Of a DNA stretch of 64,000 nt, positions 63,787 through 64,000 are shown one piece after another. Origin of the DNA: Corallococcus macrosporus DSM 14697 (GTDB taxonomy: Bacteria; Myxococcota; Myxococcia; Myxococcales; Myxococcaceae); the NCBI RefSeq assembly GCF_002305895.1, contig NZ_CP022203.1, positions 1,342,501 to 1,406,500 on the forward strand, written 5' to 3'. Below the pieces are notes generated by a model. That model was given only the letters and a program-made list of their open reading frames with translations. It was not told the origin of the DNA and did no database searches. The number at the start of each line of letters is the position of its first letter. Positions within the stretch are counted from its first letter, which is position 1. A program made the translations under genes and the position numbers.

Positions 63787-64000
63787 ATGCCGTCACCTCC
63801 GGAAGAGGTGGATCCGCTCGCGGACCTGCGCGAAAGCCTGGACCTGGAAGACACCGGCGCCTCGGTGGCCCCCGCCGCCGTCGCCCCCGTGGCTTCCAGG
63901 CCCCTGCCCAAGCCACCGCCCTCGGCCCCACCGCCCGCCGCTCCGCCTCCGCTGCCGCCGCGCCGCCCGGCCGCCCCCTGGCCGCCGTGCCCAAGGGCAC
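63787..64000 (+). CDS. Start of an unidentified gene, cut by window edge
   Basis: Starts ATG 63787: MPSPPEEVDPLADLRESLDL and an acidic then Ala/Pro-rich segment. The last 12 residues (PAAPWPPCPRA) look out of frame; adding one C at the C5 run 63974-63978 would give PLAAVPKG. This could be another homopolymer slip. It is divergent from the M16 gene (199 bases); function cannot be told. Confidence 0.5.
   Translation, partial: MPSPPEEVDPLADLRESLDLEDTGASVAPAAVAPVASRPLPKPPPSAPPPAAPPPLPPRRPAAPWPPCPRA

Overview
The window is about 70% GC, and its genes have strongly GC-biased third codon positions. The gene content points to a myxobacterium of the Myxococcus/Corallococcus type. It has a DUSAM/DUF2379 protein (a family known only from myxobacteria), propionyl/acetyl-CoA carboxylase genes of the M. 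xanthus type, many secreted or lipidated proteins, a WS/DGAT acyltransferase, an NtrC-type two-component pair and several toxin/immunity-like loci. No tRNA, rRNA or CRISPR array was seen.

Layout. 1-2.8 kb: end of serB, a MshEN-domain protein, a CPxCG protein, an Hsp20 chaperone and a response regulator with an excisionase-type HTH. 2.8-13.3 kb: an envelope-sugar region with pyrG-kdsA-kdsC (minus strand), an MsbA-like ABC exporter, kdsB and wecB. CTP synthase, KDO-8-P synthase, KDO-8-P phosphatase and CMP-KDO synthetase together cover the route to activated KDO. A pseudouridine synthase follows. 13.3-21.6 kb: purF, a short ceramidase-like protein, YhbY, a DUF4388/J-domain/TPR protein that is split by a frameshift, a cysteine-repeat protein, a TauE/SafE transporter and a DUF1877 protein. 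21.7-26.8 kb: an acyl-CoA carboxylase operon (Coq4-like, pccB, unknown, accC, biotin carrier). 27-33.6 kb: M50 and rhomboid membrane proteases, a lipoprotein-DUSAM pair, and a DUF2019 immunity-like gene behind a toxin-like tail. 33.9-41.3 kb: a 1031-residue homologue of plant methionine S-methyltransferase, an MlaF-like ATPase, a PRMT-like methyltransferase, a secreted Cys-rich protein and WS/DGAT. 41.4-49 kb: an SDR/LysR divergent pair with a perfect palindrome touching the LysR start, then MshEN-HEAT protein, histidine kinase and NtrC-type regulator as an operon. 49-57.8 kb: a zinc-ribbon/RDD protein (also frameshifted), GlsB, RsmE, a membrane nucleotide cyclase, two Mpo1-like proteins, an AraC regulator, a DUF457 protein and PrmA. 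57.8-64 kb: two lipoprotein genes, a 1.8-kb inserted cassette, a double M16 peptidase and the start of another gene.

The most striking locus is at 59.1-60.95 kb. A lipoprotein toxin candidate with an HNH-like C-terminus, its overlapping SMI1/KNR4 immunity gene and an IS66 transposase scar lie between two perfect 46-bp direct repeats. Each repeat is the 3' end of the same lipoprotein gene, so the cassette appears to have inserted while rebuilding the host gene end. The design matches the Sit-type lipoprotein toxin/immunity systems of myxobacteria. Two further loci (28.3-29.2 and 32.7-33.2 kb) look like relatives or relics of this kind.

Caution: two long genes, the IS66 remnant and possibly the last gene each lose frame at a run of C (coding strand). 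These may be sequencing errors rather than biology.
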